A stretch of DNA of 64,000 nt from Borborobacter arsenicus (GCF_003934165.1 NZ_RKST01000001.1:62001-126000), one strand, 5' to 3'. Numbered from the stretch's first letter, positions 26,256 to 36,099 are shown. Notes: generated by a model not told the origin, from the letters alone. Translations and numbers: made by a program.

Positions 26256-27212
26256 ATGACATCGAGCAGTCATATCCCTGCCGACGAGTTGTACGGCAGC
26301 CCGCCCACATTCATGGGAGTGCCCTTTAGCACCGACGCGACCGGGGCCAAGGCGGCGATCCTTGGATGCCCCTTCGATTGCGGGACACACAAGTTCCGCA
26401 TTGGCGCAAGGCAGGGGCCGGCCGCGATACGCGCCCAGTCGGGCCTGGTGCGGCGCTATCAATCCGAAATCGCCGACTGCGATGCCATTGCAGAGCTCGG
26501 CGTCATCGATGCGGGAGACGTCGTCCTGACGCCATCGAGAGCCGAGGAAGCCTTCCCGCTCATCGAGGAAGCTGCCTACAGGATAGCCGCGGCCGGTGCG
26601 GTCCCTGTCGGATTTGGCGGCGACGGAAGCGTTTCCCTGCCTCTGATACGTGCTGTCGCACGGGTTCATCCAGGTGTCGCGGTACTCCATGTCGACAGTC
26701 ATACCGACGCCTATCCGATCGACCCGGTACATCGCTACGACGCTTCCACGCAGTTTACCCATGCTGCCTTGGAACAACGCGTGCTGGCTACCGCTTCCTG
26801 GCACGTCGGGTTGCGTGGTTCGACCACGCGAGCCGGCGTCTACGGCCACACCAAGGAACTCGGCTACAACATCATGTCGATGACCGAGCTCCAGAAAATG
26901 GGCATCGAGGAAGCCGTCGGCGCGCTACGGCAATCGCTTGAGGGTCGGCCTGTATATTTGTCCTGGGACATGGACGTCTTCGACCCGTCATGCGCTCCGG
27001 GCGTCTGCACGCCGGTCTGGGGCGGCCTGTCGGCGCGCGAAGGCCTTGACCTGATCCGTATGCTCGAAGGTCTGAATATCGTCGGCGCCGACATCAACAC
27101 GGTGAGCCCGCCGCACGATGTGGGCGAGATGACGGCTTTCCTTGCGGCCGCAGTGACTTACGAGATTCTACTTTTGATCTGGCGTGCTCAACGTGATGGC
27201 GGCGCCACATGA
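26256..27212 (+). CDS. Arginase/agmatinase-family ureohydrolase with altered first metal motif
   Basis: The 318-residue enzyme belongs to the binuclear-manganese ureohydrolases, which release urea from guanidino compounds or hydrolyse related amides. Three of the metal motifs are intact: D147-S-H149-T-D151 and S-W-D238-M-D240. The first, normally GGDHS, reads GGDGS (121-125), so the His that ligands MnA is Gly. It may be a mononuclear enzyme, accept another metal, or have a new substrate. It overlaps the M20 peptidase gene by four bases, so the two probably act in sequence. Confidence 0.85.
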   Translation: MTSSSHIPADELYGSPPTFMGVPFSTDATGAKAAILGCPFDCGTHKFRIGARQGPAAIRAQSGLVRRYQSEIADCDAIAELGVIDAGDVVLTPSRAEEAFPLIEEAAYRIAAAGAVPVGFGGDGSVSLPLIRAVARVHPGVAVLHVDSHTDAYPIDPVHRYDASTQFTHAALEQRVLATASWHVGLRGSTTRAGVYGHTKELGYNIMSMTELQKMGIEEAVGALRQSLEGRPVYLSWDMDVFDPSCAPGVCTPVWGGLSAREGLDLIRMLEGLNIVGADINTVSPPHDVGEMTAFLAAAVTYEILLLIWRAQRDGGAT

Positions 27213-28420
27213 TCACCAGTTGGGACAGGAAAGCACTGGTGGCAATGACGCAAGCGCTGGTGCGGATCGACAGCCAGACGCCGCCAAGCGCCACCGGCGC
27301 CACGATCGAGGCTGTCCAGGCGTTTCTCGCCGGCGTACCTGGTCTGACCTTCAGGCACTATGTCAGCGAAGCGCCGGTCGAAAATCTTGTGATTGAACTG
27401 GATGGCGGGACGCCCGGCCCCCGCACGATCCTCAACGGCCATCTCGACACCTATCCGATCGGCGATGTTTCGTCCTGGACGCACGAGCCGCTTGGTGGCG
27501 CGCTGGAAAACGGGCGCATCCACGGCCGCGGTGCCGCAGACATGAAGGGTGGCGTGGCGGTCCTGGTCGCCGCCCTGGCCCGGTTTGCGCAGCGAGGCCC
27601 CTTCCCCGGCAGCATTGTTCTAGCGCTCGCCGGCGATGAAGAGCGGATGGGCGAACTGGGCACCCAATGGCTGATCGACCATGCCGACGAAATCCATGGT
27701 GACGCGGTGCTGGTAGCCGATGTCGGCGGAGCCTCCACCATCCGCCTGGGTGAAAAGGGCATGCTCTGGCTCGATATTCATGCCGAGGGACGCCAGGCGC
27801 ATAGCGCGCATGTCCACGCCGGCACCAATGCGGCAGACCAGCTCATCGATGCCCTGACCGCCTTGCGGGCGGTTGAAGACCTGATCCCGACACCTCCTGA
27901 CGACGCCGTGCAGGTCATGCAGGCGGCAGGCAGGATCAGCGGGGAAAACCAGGAGGTACGCGACACGATGGGGCGTGTGACGGCCAATGTCGGTCTCGTC
28001 AGCGCCGGCACGTCGTCAAATCTTATTCCTGCCACCGCCTTTGCCGGGGTGGACATTCGAATTCCACTCGGCCTGACCACCGCCCAGGTTGAAGAGGCAG
28101 TGGCCAGGCAGCTTGATCACCGCGAAGCGATTTCGTGGACCGTGGTTCGACGCTATGAGCCGAGTTGGACGTCGTCCAGTTCGGATTTGGCCAAAGCCTG
28201 TCTCAAGGGTGCCAGCAGAGCGATTGGGCACGAAGCCTGGTTCGACAATCGGATTGGCGGCTCGGACGCCCGATTGTGGCGCCGTGCAGGCTACCCCTGC
28301 GTGGTGATCGGCCTGACACCACACAATCTGGGAGGACCGGACGAATCTTGTGAGGTCGATGAACTGGAAACGCTACTGGATGTCTATCTCGACATATTGG
28401 AAGAAATACACATAGGCTGA
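27209..28420 (+). CDS. M20 family metallopeptidase (ArgE/DapE type)
   Basis: The 403-residue zinc hydrolase removes an acyl or amino-acid group from amide substrates. The motifs are NGHLDTYPIG (His-x-Asp), GRGAADMKGG (bridging Asp), ALAGDEERMGE (catalytic Glu pair), and a late PHNLGGPDESCEV segment. A dimerisation insert begins at about residue 190. It closes the importer operon, and a double palindrome follows. I infer that it processes the product of the upstream ureohydrolase. Confidence 0.9.
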   Translation: MITSWDRKALVAMTQALVRIDSQTPPSATGATIEAVQAFLAGVPGLTFRHYVSEAPVENLVIELDGGTPGPRTILNGHLDTYPIGDVSSWTHEPLGGALENGRIHGRGAADMKGGVAVLVAALARFAQRGPFPGSIVLALAGDEERMGELGTQWLIDHADEIHGDAVLVADVGGASTIRLGEKGMLWLDIHAEGRQAHSAHVHAGTNAADQLIDALTALRAVEDLIPTPPDDAVQVMQAAGRISGENQEVRDTMGRVTANVGLVSAGTSSNLIPATAFAGVDIRIPLGLTTAQVEEAVARQLDHREAISWTVVRRYEPSWTSSSSDLAKACLKGASRAIGHEAWFDNRIGGSDARLWRRAGYPCVVIGLTPHNLGGPDESCEVDELETLLDVYLDILEEIHIG

Positions 28421-28430
28421 GCGCCTTTTT

Positions 28431-28528
28431 AGAGCGTCGTGCGTCTAATCAGACGCACAAAAGACGCTCTAACACTTTGATTGAACATCGGAATAATCCG
28501 AAAATCGATTCTACTTTTCGGTCCGATG
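28431..28528. repeat. Double-palindrome intergenic repeat of rhizobial type
   Basis: Two nested hairpins lie in tandem. The first is AGAGCGTC (28431) with GACGCTCT (28463-28470), enclosing GTGCGTCT/AGACGCAC (28439-28446/28451-28458). The second is CATCGGA (28486-28492) with TCCGATG (28522-28528), enclosing CCGAAAA/TTTTCGG (28498-28504/28515-28521). I recall near-identical elements scattered through Mesorhizobium genomes. It may terminate the M20 and UPF0173 transcripts, which converge on it. Confidence 0.75.
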
Positions 28529-28539
28529 CTCCAGGCCCG

Positions 28540-29247
28540 CTAAACCTCCTTCGTCTCGCCGACCTTCGGCACCACGACATTCACGCCGGACCCTTCCATG
28601 CCGGCGACGAATTTCTCCGCTGTCTGATCAAGCAGGGGGAAGGTCGCATAGTGGCAGGGGAATACCGTCTCGAACTTGAAGAAGCGCCGGCAGGCAAGGG
28701 CTGCAACCGCACCGCCCATGGTGAAGCGGTCGCCGACCGGCACCAGCCCGATCTTCGGTTCATGCAACTCGTTGATCAGCGCCATATCGGAGAAGATGTC
28801 CGTGTCGCCCATGTGGTAGAGCGTGGGGTCATTGCCGAAATGCAGCACAAGCCCGTTCGGGTTGCCGAGATAGGTGTTCGAGCCGCCGCCCGCCCCGAAC
28901 GAGGAAGAATGCAGCGCCTGCACGAATGTCGTGGTGAAGGAGCCGCAATCGACCGTGCCGCCGGTGTTGCCCGGATTGATCTGGCTGTCGGACACGCCCT
29001 GCCCGACAAGATACATGCAGACTTCGAAATTGGAGACGAGCATGGCGCCCGTCTTCTTCAATATGGCGGCGGCATCGCCGACATGGTCATTGTGGCCATG
29101 TGTGAGGAGCAGATGCGTGAGGCCTTCGGCCGGCCCCTCCCAGCTTTTGCCCCATAGCGGATTCTGGCTGAGGAACGGATCGATCAGGATTCTGGCATCG
29201 CCCGTCTCGATGCGAAAGGCGGATTGGCCGTACCATGTCACTTTCAT
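28540..29247 (-). CDS. UPF0173 metal-dependent hydrolase (metallo-beta-lactamase fold)
   Basis: The 235-residue hydrolase starts [14 protein letters not shown], characteristic of UPF0173. The HxHxDH motif occurs in [27 protein letters not shown] and [11 protein letters not shown] add later ligands. The substrate is not known. The ATG at 29247 matches the family; a longer frame from 29346 would add 33 residues. It converges on the double-palindrome repeat. Confidence 0.92.
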   Translation of the reverse strand: MKVTWYGQSAFRIETGDARILIDPFLSQNPLWGKSWEGPAEGLTHLLLTHGHNDHVGDAAAILKKTGAMLVSNFEVCMYLVGQGVSDSQINPGNTGGTVDCGSFTTTFVQALHSSSFGAGGGSNTYLGNPNGLVLHFGNDPTLYHMGDTDIFSDMALINELHEPKIGLVPVGDRFTMGGAVAALACRRFFKFETVFPCHYATFPLLDQTAEKFVAGMEGSGVNVVVPKVGETKEV

Positions 29248-29325
29248 CGCTGTCGTCTCCTCGATTTCTTCATCGTTGAAGGATAGAAGGCGGCACATCC
29301 ATGTCAAAGGAAAGCTGGACCGAGC

Positions 29326-29811
29326 TTGAACATCGTTGCCATCCAAGATCTGCCGCCGCTACTGCAAAAGGCAAAGACGCTTGCCGGTCTGGATCTCGGC
29401 GAAAAGACGATCGGTGTCGCCGTCTCCGATCCAGGGCTCTCATTCGCGCATCCGCGCCCTGTCATCATGCGGCGGAAGTTTTCACTTGATGCGGCAGCCC
29501 TCCTCGACCTGCTGGCCAGGGAAAACTGCGCCGCCGTCGTCATCGGCCTACCGGTCAACATGGATGGTAGCGAGGGGCCGCGCGCGCAGGCAACGCGGGC
29601 TTTCGTGCGCAACATTTCACGAATGACCGACCTGCCCTTCGCCTTCTGGGACGAGCGCCTATCGACGGTGGCGGCCGAGCGCAGCCTGATCGAAATGGAT
29701 TTCTCGCGCGCCAAGCGCAAGACGAAGATCGATTCGGCCGCCGCCGCCTTCATTCTTCAGGGCGTGCTGGACCGCATTCATGCCCTGGGAGAAGACGCCT
29801 CCCCCGAATAG
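29326..29811 (+). CDS. ruvX: Putative Holliday junction resolvase / 16S pre-rRNA nuclease YqgF (RuvX)
   Basis: The RNase H-fold nuclease matures the 5' end of 16S rRNA and was earlier proposed as a junction resolvase. The 161 residues show [31 protein letters not shown], and [11 protein letters not shown], the three conserved acidic motifs. The start codon is TTG at 29326. The 3' end overlaps a convergent DUF6105 gene by 34 bases. Confidence 0.93.
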   Translation: MNIVAIQDLPPLLQKAKTLAGLDLGEKTIGVAVSDPGLSFAHPRPVIMRRKFSLDAAALLDLLARENCAAVVIGLPVNMDGSEGPRAQATRAFVRNISRMTDLPFAFWDERLSTVAAERSLIEMDFSRAKRKTKIDSAAAAFILQGVLDRIHALGEDASPE

Positions 29812-30089
29812 CGCGCCCTTTGTGCTTTCAGCCACTCGCTTATGCGGCGGCGCCGGCGAAATGCGAGGATGCCAGCAAGTAGGAAACTGTCGAATATGCA
29901 TGCCTTGATGAGCATGGACGGAATGATGGCGGGGTCGATGCCCAGCATCTCGCCGTAGAGCTCGAAGATGAGGTCATGCGCCTGGCGCGTCAGCAGCACA
30001 TAGCCGAAATTCATGTTGAAGTAAGACAGGCTGAACCAGCCCCAGAAGAGCACCAGCGGCGCCAGCCACAGCGCAATGAGATAACGCAT
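29778..30089 (-). CDS. DUF6105 family small membrane protein
   Basis: The 103-residue protein has two hydrophobic helices ([19 protein letters not shown] and [15 protein letters not shown]) around a conserved middle, [18 protein letters not shown]. This matches a rhizobial family I know as DUF6105, of unknown function. The C-terminus is basic ([11 protein letters not shown]). The ATG at 30089 is preferred; a GTG one codon upstream also exists. Its tail overlaps ruvX on the other strand. Confidence 0.75.
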   Translation of the reverse strand: MRYLIALWLAPLVLFWGWFSLSYFNMNFGYVLLTRQAHDLIFELYGEMLGIDPAIIPSMLIKACIFDSFLLAGILAFRRRRRISEWLKAQRARYSGEASSPRA

Positions 30090-30242
30090 CACAGCACCTC
30101 ACGGGCTGCGAGAGCACAGCGCAGCGCACCCCACCGAGGCGTGGGCTGGGATTTGAAATCTATGAGCGGGTCGTGGCGCATGGAATCTCTGCCGATTTCT
30201 TTCGACAGTGGAACCAGCACGCCCGCGCTGCAATGGAAACCC

Positions 30243-30281
30243 TTTGTTAAGGTTAACGCGACGGCGCGGCCTGTTAACAAA
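30243..30281. repeat. Inverted repeat between DUF6105 and the acyl-CoA dehydrogenase gene
   Basis: TTTGTTAA (30243-30250) and TTAACAAA (30274-30281) are perfect 8-base arms around 23 bases. GTTAAC appears in and beside the arms, resembling CtrA half-sites. The surrounding 230 bases (30090-30322) contain no gene that I can support. Confidence 0.35.
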
Positions 30282-30322
30282 TCCGGCGCAGCAGGGCATG
30301 GCAGAGCCACGCCACCTTGCGC

Positions 30323-31948
30323 TCAAACGGCAGGAAAGAGGGTGTCGATGATCATGCGCGCATCATGGCGCGCATCGAGCATGCCATAGGTGCCGCGCCA
30401 CTGTCCGGCAAGCCGTGTTTCGATGAAGGCGTCGGCAATGCGCCCTGCCCCGAGCCGCTTGAGTTCGGCGGCGGCGGCCGAAAGCGCAAGCTGCTCGGTC
30501 AATATGCGCGCAGAACCCTCATCGGATGTCGCCACCTGCATAGCGGCACGAAGCACGCCGATCGTGCCCGGCCCTCCTGCCCCGAGATCGCGCTCGATGC
30601 CGGCAAGCACATCGTCGAACAGCGACGGTGCCCGGCCGAGCACGCGCAATACGTCGAGCGCCATGACATTGCCCGACCCTTCCCAGATCGCATTGACCGG
30701 CGCTTCCCTATAATAGCGGGCAAGCGAGGTTTCCTCGACATAGCCATTGCCGCCCAGGCATTCCATCGCCTCATAGAGCAGCGCCGGCGCGATCTTGCAG
30801 ACCCAATATTTGACCACCGGCGTCATCGCGCGGGCAAAGGCCGCCTCGCCGCGATCGCTTGCCGCCTCGTCGAAGGAGCGGGCTAGCCTGAGCGAAAGTG
30901 CGGTCGCGCCGGCGACATCGAGCGCCATGTCGGCCAGCACCCGCTGCATCAACGGCTGATCGACCAGATTGGCCCCGAACACCTGGCGGTGGCGGGTATG
31001 ATGCACGGCTTCCGCTAGCCCCGCGCGCATGATTCCGGACGAGGCGACCGCGCAGTCGAGCCGGGTCAGCGTCACCATATCCATGATCGTCTTGACGCCG
31101 GCGCCCGGCTCCCCGACCATTTCGCCGATGGAACTGACCAGCTCAACTTCCGAGGACGCATTGGAGCGATTGCCGAGCTTGTCCTTGAGACGCTGAAAGT
31201 GCAAGCCGTTGCTGCTGCCGTCGCCAAGAATACGCGGCACAAGAAAGCAGGAAATGCCCTCGCGCACCTGCGCAAGCACCAGAAACGCATCTGACATCGG
31301 CGCGGACATGAACCATTTGTGGCCGGTGAGCTTATAGAAGCCGCCCGAGACACGCTCGCCCCTGGTGACATTGGCGCGCACATCGGTGCCGCCCTGCTTT
31401 TCGGTCATGCCCATGCCGAGCGTCAACCCGGTCTTTTCCACCGGCGGCTTTTGCGCCTGGTCGTATTTGCGGGTGGTGACACGCGGCGCCCATTCGCGAA
31501 ACAGTTTCGGGCTCGCCATCAATGCCGCCAGCGAGGCACTGGTCATTGTGACCGGGCACAGATGACCTGATTCCAGCTGCGCCGTCAGGTAAAAACGGGC
31601 AGCGCGGACCTGATGGCGCTTGCCGGTTTCAGAGGCACCGTTTTCCCAGACCGAAGAGTGCAGGCCCAGGGCAACCGAACGCCGCAAGAGCGCGTGATAG
31701 GCGGGGTGGAACTCGACAAGGTCGATCCGCCGCCCCTGCCGGTCATGCGTCTTCAGCTTCGGTGTCTCGGTATTGGCAAGCCGCGCGAGATCCTGCGCTT
31801 CCGTTGTCAGGACGAAACGGCCGAGGCCGTCGAGTTCCTTGCGCACGGAGTCGGAAAAATCCTCCGCAAGCTGCACCAGCAACGGATCGCCCCGCCAGGC
31901 ATTGCTTCCGGTCAGCGGCGGAGACTGGTTCGTTACCTCGTCGGTCAC
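30323..31948 (-). CDS. Acyl-CoA dehydrogenase family protein (AidB-like)
   Basis: The 541-residue flavoprotein matches AidB-type acyl-CoA dehydrogenases: LTLGMGMTEKQGGTDVRAN for FAD/substrate contacts, FYKLTGHKWFMSAPMSDAF, and YEAMECLGGNGYVEE. AidB in E. coli is part of the adaptive response to alkylating agents. No alkylation-repair gene lies beside it here, so a DNA-protective role is only suggested by homology. The start is GTG at 31948 with AAGGA six bases upstream. It is divergent from pyrB. Confidence 0.9.
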   Translation of the reverse strand: MTDEVTNQSPPLTGSNAWRGDPLLVQLAEDFSDSVRKELDGLGRFVLTTEAQDLARLANTETPKLKTHDRQGRRIDLVEFHPAYHALLRRSVALGLHSSVWENGASETGKRHQVRAARFYLTAQLESGHLCPVTMTSASLAALMASPKLFREWAPRVTTRKYDQAQKPPVEKTGLTLGMGMTEKQGGTDVRANVTRGERVSGGFYKLTGHKWFMSAPMSDAFLVLAQVREGISCFLVPRILGDGSSNGLHFQRLKDKLGNRSNASSEVELVSSIGEMVGEPGAGVKTIMDMVTLTRLDCAVASSGIMRAGLAEAVHHTRHRQVFGANLVDQPLMQRVLADMALDVAGATALSLRLARSFDEAASDRGEAAFARAMTPVVKYWVCKIAPALLYEAMECLGGNGYVEETSLARYYREAPVNAIWEGSGNVMALDVLRVLGRAPSLFDDVLAGIERDLGAGGPGTIGVLRAAMQVATSDEGSARILTEQLALSAAAAELKRLGAGRIADAFIETRLAGQWRGTYGMLDARHDARMIIDTLFPAV

Positions 31949-32116
31949 GCGGATTCCTTACTTTGTTTGGATCGCCCCTCGCGAATCCGATGCGGCCTCG
32001 CCGGCTTTATAGCGCAAGCTTCGGCCGCCGCACGATGAAAATCCCGGGGGAAATCGATGTGAGTCGGAGCGAGCGCTTGCGGTGACATTCGCGCACGCCT
32101 ATAGCACGGCCTTGCG

Positions 32117-33082
32117 ATGACAGACACCTCGTCCCTCCCCGTCTATCCACACCGCCACTTGCTTGGCATCAGGGAGCTATCTCCCGTCGACATCGAGCTT
32201 CTGCTCGACCGTGCGGACGCGGCCGTCGCGATTTCGCGCCGGCACGAGAAGAAGACCTCGACATTGCGCGGGCGCACGCAGATCAACCTCTTCTACGAGG
32301 CCTCCACGCGCACCCAATCCTCCTTCGAGCTTGCCGGCAAGCGGCTGGGCGCCGACGTCATGAACATGTCGGTGGCCAGTTCCTCGGTGAAGAAGGGCGA
32401 AACGCTGATCGACACGGCCATGACGCTGAACGCGATGCGGCCTGACATATTGATCATCCGCCACGCCTCGGCCGGTGCCGCCGCATTGCTGGCGCAGAAG
32501 GTCGGCTGCTCGGTGGTCAACGCCGGCGACGGCGCGCATGAGCATCCGACCCAGGCGCTGCTCGACGCACTGACGATCCGCCGCGCCAAGGGCCGGATCG
32601 CCGGTCTTTCGGTCGCCATCTGCGGCGATATCCTGCATTCGCGCGTGGCTCGCTCGAACATATTGCTGCTCAACGCGCTTGGCGCCGGCGTGCGGGTGGT
32701 TGCCCCCTCGACGCTTCTGCCTTCCGGCATCGCGCAGATGGGCGTCACCGTCTGCCCGACCATGGCCGAGGGCCTGAAGGGAGCGGATGTGGTGATGATG
32801 CTGCGCCTGCAGCGCGAGCGCATGCAGGGCGCATTCGTGCCCTCGATCCGCGAATATTTCCGCTATTTCGGTCTCGACGCCGAGAAACTGAAGGCAGCGA
32901 AGGACGACGCGCTGGTCATGCATCCAGGCCCGATGAATCGCGGCGTGGAGATCGCGTCTGAAATCGCCGATGGGCCGCAAAGCGTCATTCAGGAACAGGT
33001 CGAGATGGGGGTTGCCGTGCGCATGGCGGTGATGGAGGCGCTGCTCGACCCTCGCCGCCGACCCAGCGAGGACTATGCATGA
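32117..33082 (+). CDS. pyrB: Aspartate carbamoyltransferase catalytic subunit
   Basis: PyrB makes N-carbamoyl-L-aspartate, the committed step of pyrimidine synthesis. The 321 residues have the carbamoyl-phosphate loop [17 protein letters not shown], the 80s loop lysine in [10 protein letters not shown], and [14 protein letters not shown]. No pyrI regulatory subunit follows. Instead it overlaps by four bases a dihydroorotase homologue without catalytic residues, as in Pseudomonas, where the pair forms a dodecamer. Confidence 0.97.
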   Translation: MTDTSSLPVYPHRHLLGIRELSPVDIELLLDRADAAVAISRRHEKKTSTLRGRTQINLFYEASTRTQSSFELAGKRLGADVMNMSVASSSVKKGETLIDTAMTLNAMRPDILIIRHASAGAAALLAQKVGCSVVNAGDGAHEHPTQALLDALTIRRAKGRIAGLSVAICGDILHSRVARSNILLLNALGAGVRVVAPSTLLPSGIAQMGVTVCPTMAEGLKGADVVMMLRLQRERMQGAFVPSIREYFRYFGLDAEKLKAAKDDALVMHPGPMNRGVEIASEIADGPQSVIQEQVEMGVAVRMAVMEALLDPRRRPSEDYA

Positions 33083-34365
33083 GCGCCACGGTTTTCAGCC
33101 ATGCCCGCATCATCGACCCGTCGCGCGGCCTCGATGAGATTGGAACCGTCATCGTCGATGGCAAGAAGATCGTCGCTGCTGGGGCCGCTGCACTGAACCA
33201 GGGCACGCCGGCCGGCGCCGAAATCATCGACTGCAGCGGCAAGGTCGTCATCCCCGGATTGGTCGATGCCCGTGTCTTCATCGGCGAACCGGGAGCCGAG
33301 CACCGCGAAACCATCGCCTCGGCCAGCATTGCCGCCGCAGCCGGCGGCGTCACCTCGATCGTCATGATGCCCGATACCCACCCGGTAATCGACGATGTCG
33401 CACTGGTGGAATTTGTGTTGCGAACGGCGCGCGATACCGCGATCGTCAATGTCCATCCGGCCGCCGGCATCACCAAAGGCCTTGAGGGCCGCGAGATGAC
33501 CGAATTCGGCCTGCTGCGCGAAGCCGGCGCGGTTGCCTTCACCGACGGTCGCCGCACCATCGACAATGCGCTGGTGATGCGGCGGGCCTTGACCTATGCG
33601 CGCGACTTCGGCGCGACCGTCATGCATGAAACGCAGGACCGCGACCTTGCCGGCGCCGGTGTCATGAATGAAGGGCTCTATGCAAGCTGGCTCGGCCTTT
33701 CGGGCATTCCGCGCGAGGCGGAGGCCATTCCACTGGAGCGCGACCTGATGCTGGCGCGGCTGACCCGCGGCAACTATCATGCGGCCAAGATCTCGACCGC
33801 CATGTCGGCAAATGCCGTTGCCCGCGCCAAGGCGGATGGGGCGAAGGTCAGCGCAGGCGTCTCGATCAATCATCTGGCGCTCAACGAGAACGACATCGGC
33901 GAATACCGCACCTTCTTCAAGCTGTCGCCGCCATTGCGTGCCGAGGATGACCGGCTGGCGATGGTGGAAGCCTTGAGAGACGGCACGATCGATATCATCG
34001 TCTCCTCGCACGATCCGCAGGACGTCGACACCAAGCGACTGCCTTTCGCCGACGCCGCCGACGGCGCGATCGGCCTGGAGACACTGCTGGGGGTAGCACT
34101 TCGGCTCCATCACAATGGCGACGTGCCGCTGTTGCGGCTGATAGAGACGCTTTCGACCGCCCCGGCCAGGCTTTTCGGCCTGCCCGGAGGCACGCTGAAA
34201 CCCGGCGCGTCCGCTGATTTTGTGCTGGTCGATCTCGATGAACCGTGGATCGTGCGCGAGGATGCCATCCGCTCACGCTCCAAGAACACCTGCTTCGAAG
34301 GCGCCCGGCTGCAAGGCAAGGTCTTGCAAACGCTGGTTGCAGGCCGCACAGTCTTTTCGGCCTGA
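33079..34365 (+). CDS. pyrX: Pseudo-dihydroorotase PyrC' (ATCase-associated, probably inactive)
   Basis: The 428-residue amidohydrolase-fold protein aligns with dihydroorotase, but the metal motif DxHxH is D63-A-R65-V-F67 (both His replaced), and the substrate Arg two residues later is Gly69. The catalytic TDHAPH loop reads SSHDPQ (around 311-316), so the general-base Asp is missing. Such inactive partners stabilise PyrB in class A-type complexes of Pseudomonas and rhizobia. A functional PyrC should be encoded elsewhere. It is cotranscribed with pyrB (ATGA overlap) and followed 13 bases later by plsY. Confidence 0.88.
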   Translation: MSATVFSHARIIDPSRGLDEIGTVIVDGKKIVAAGAAALNQGTPAGAEIIDCSGKVVIPGLVDARVFIGEPGAEHRETIASASIAAAAGGVTSIVMMPDTHPVIDDVALVEFVLRTARDTAIVNVHPAAGITKGLEGREMTEFGLLREAGAVAFTDGRRTIDNALVMRRALTYARDFGATVMHETQDRDLAGAGVMNEGLYASWLGLSGIPREAEAIPLERDLMLARLTRGNYHAAKISTAMSANAVARAKADGAKVSAGVSINHLALNENDIGEYRTFFKLSPPLRAEDDRLAMVEALRDGTIDIIVSSHDPQDVDTKRLPFADAADGAIGLETLLGVALRLHHNGDVPLLRLIETLSTAPARLFGLPGGTLKPGASADFVLVDLDEPWIVREDAIRSRSKNTCFEGARLQGKVLQTLVAGRTVFSA

Positions 34366-34378
34366 GTTGGGGGACTGA

Positions 34379-34972
34379 ATGGCTGGGTTTTTCACGCTGC
34401 TGCTTGCGCTGATCTTCGGCTATCTGCTCGGCTCCATTCCGTTCGGCCTGCTGATCACGCGCGCGGCAGGACTGGGCGACGTGCGCAACATCGGCTCGGG
34501 CAATATCGGCGCCACCAATGTGCTGCGCACCGGCAACAAGGGGCTTGCGGCGCTGACCCTTCTGCTCGACGCGCTGAAAGGCACGGCAGCGGTGCTCATT
34601 GCCGGCTTCTTTACACCCGAAGCAGCGCTAGCCGCCGGCTTCGGTGCGTTTTTCGGACACCTGTTTCCGGTCTGGCTCGGTTTCAAGGGCGGCAAGGGCG
34701 TTGCCACCTATCTCGGCGTGCTGACCGGCCTGGCATGGCAGGGGGCGCTGGTCTTTGCCATCGTCTGGCTCGGAGTTGCCTTCACCACGCGCTATTCGTC
34801 ATTGGCCGCGCTGGTGGCTGCGGTTGCCGTCCCGGTCGCGCTTTATCTGTGGGGCATCAGCGCCATTGCAGCCCTGTTCACGGTGATGAGCATCATCGTG
34901 ATCGCAAAGCACCGCAGCAATATTTCCCGCCTGCTTGCTGGCACCGAATCGCGGATCGGAGCGAAGGGATGA
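34379..34972 (+). CDS. plsY: Glycerol-3-phosphate acyltransferase PlsY
   Basis: This integral membrane enzyme transfers acyl from acyl-phosphate to glycerol-3-phosphate, the first step of phospholipid synthesis. Five helices and the three PlsY motifs are present: GSIPFGLLI then [33 protein letters not shown], and [14 protein letters not shown]. Its 197 residues match the usual length. It overlaps dprA by four bases. Confidence 0.97.
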   Translation: MAGFFTLLLALIFGYLLGSIPFGLLITRAAGLGDVRNIGSGNIGATNVLRTGNKGLAALTLLLDALKGTAAVLIAGFFTPEAALAAGFGAFFGHLFPVWLGFKGGKGVATYLGVLTGLAWQGALVFAIVWLGVAFTTRYSSLAALVAAVAVPVALYLWGISAIAALFTVMSIIVIAKHRSNISRLLAGTESRIGAKG

Positions 34973-36099
34973 ACGCCCCCGCCGGTCCTCGCCTCAGTGA
35001 CCGGCAGCGGCTGAACTGGCTTCGACTCATCCGCACGCCGAATATCGGCCCGGCCAGTTTCCGCGATCTGATCAACCGTTTCGGCTCTGCAGAAACCGCC
35101 ATCGAGATGCTACCCGAACTGATGCGGGCGGGCGGGGCGCGACGCATGGCACGCATTCCTTCCCTCGCCGAGGCGGAAGCGGAGATGGAGACGGCGCAAA
35201 GCCTCGGTGCGCGCTTCATCTGCATCGGCGAGCCGGAATACCCGCCGACATTGCGCAAAATCGACAACCCGCCACCGGTGCTTGCGGTCAGGGGCACGAG
35301 TGCCATTTTTGGCTTGCCGCCTGTAGCCATCGTCGGCGCACGCAATGCCTCGCTTGCCGGCATGAAGATGGCGCGCGGGCTGGCCGCCGATCTCGGCCGC
35401 GAAGGCTATTGCATCGTGTCGGGGCTGGCGCGCGGCATCGACACTGCCGCGCACCAGGGCAGCCTTTCCAGCGGCACGATCGGTGTGCTGGCAGGCGGCA
35501 TCGACCGCCCCTACCCGCCGGAAAATGTCGGCCTGTGCAACGAGATTGCGCAGTCCGGCGGCGTGATCGTCTCCGAAATGCCTTTCGGCTGGGAGCCTCG
35601 AGCGCAGGATTTCCCGAGGCGCAATCGTATTGTCGCCGGCCTATCGCTTGGGCTCGTTGTGGTCGAGGCAGCCATGCGTTCCGGTTCGTTGATCAGCGCC
35701 AGGCTGGCGGGAGAAATGGGTCGGCTGGTGTTTGCGGTGCCCGGTTCGCCGCTCGATCCACGAGCAGCGGGCACCAATGGGCTTCTGAAGGACGGTGCCA
35801 TTCTGGTTACGGACGCTGCCGACGTGACCGGAGCGCTAGCGCCTTTGACCAGCCTGCCCACCGCACCCACCTCCCTTGACGAGCCACCCGACTTTTCCGC
35901 CACACCGCCACCGGCTGACGATGAACGCTCACGGCTGATCGAGGCACTGGGGCCGGTTCCGGTTGGCGTGGACGAGATCATCCGCCACACCGGCCTTCAT
36001 CCGGCCCAGGTCTTCATGATCCTGCTGGAACTCGACCTCGCGGGACGTCTGGAACGCCATTCAGGCGGAGCTGTTTCTCTTGTGCTGCCCGAGTCGTGA
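34969..36099 (+). CDS. dprA: DNA processing protein DprA
   Basis: DprA loads RecA on incoming single-stranded DNA during transformation, and is widely conserved even in species not known to be competent. The 376 residues include an N-terminal SAM-like part ([18 protein letters not shown]), the Rossmann core with [37 protein letters not shown], and [14 protein letters not shown], and a C-terminal winged-helix domain (about 310-376). The ATG at 34969 overlaps the plsY stop; a longer upstream frame runs within plsY and is not used. Confidence 0.95.
   Translation: MNAPAGPRLSDRQRLNWLRLIRTPNIGPASFRDLINRFGSAETAIEMLPELMRAGGARRMARIPSLAEAEAEMETAQSLGARFICIGEPEYPPTLRKIDNPPPVLAVRGTSAIFGLPPVAIVGARNASLAGMKMARGLAADLGREGYCIVSGLARGIDTAAHQGSLSSGTIGVLAGGIDRPYPPENVGLCNEIAQSGGVIVSEMPFGWEPRAQDFPRRNRIVAGLSLGLVVVEAAMRSGSLISARLAGEMGRLVFAVPGSPLDPRAAGTNGLLKDGAILVTDAADVTGALAPLTSLPTAPTSLDEPPDFSATPPPADDERSRLIEALGPVPVGVDEIIRHTGLHPAQVFMILLELDLAGRLERHSGGAVSLVLPES

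Noticed and set aside
24612-26849. 745-codon open frame on the minus strand across the amino-acid importer
   Set aside because: It covers four real plus-strand genes (ATPase, receptor, permease, ureohydrolase) and encodes a low-complexity Arg/Gly/His-rich product; it is an antisense artefact.
30090-30182. 30-codon frame ending in TGATG overlap with the DUF6105 start
   Set aside because: It has no good ribosome-binding site and no recognisable features; the overlap alone could be chance.
34735-34968. Longer dprA reading frame
   Set aside because: The extra residues are an out-of-frame copy of plsY; the ATG at 34969 in the ATGA overlap fits DprA.
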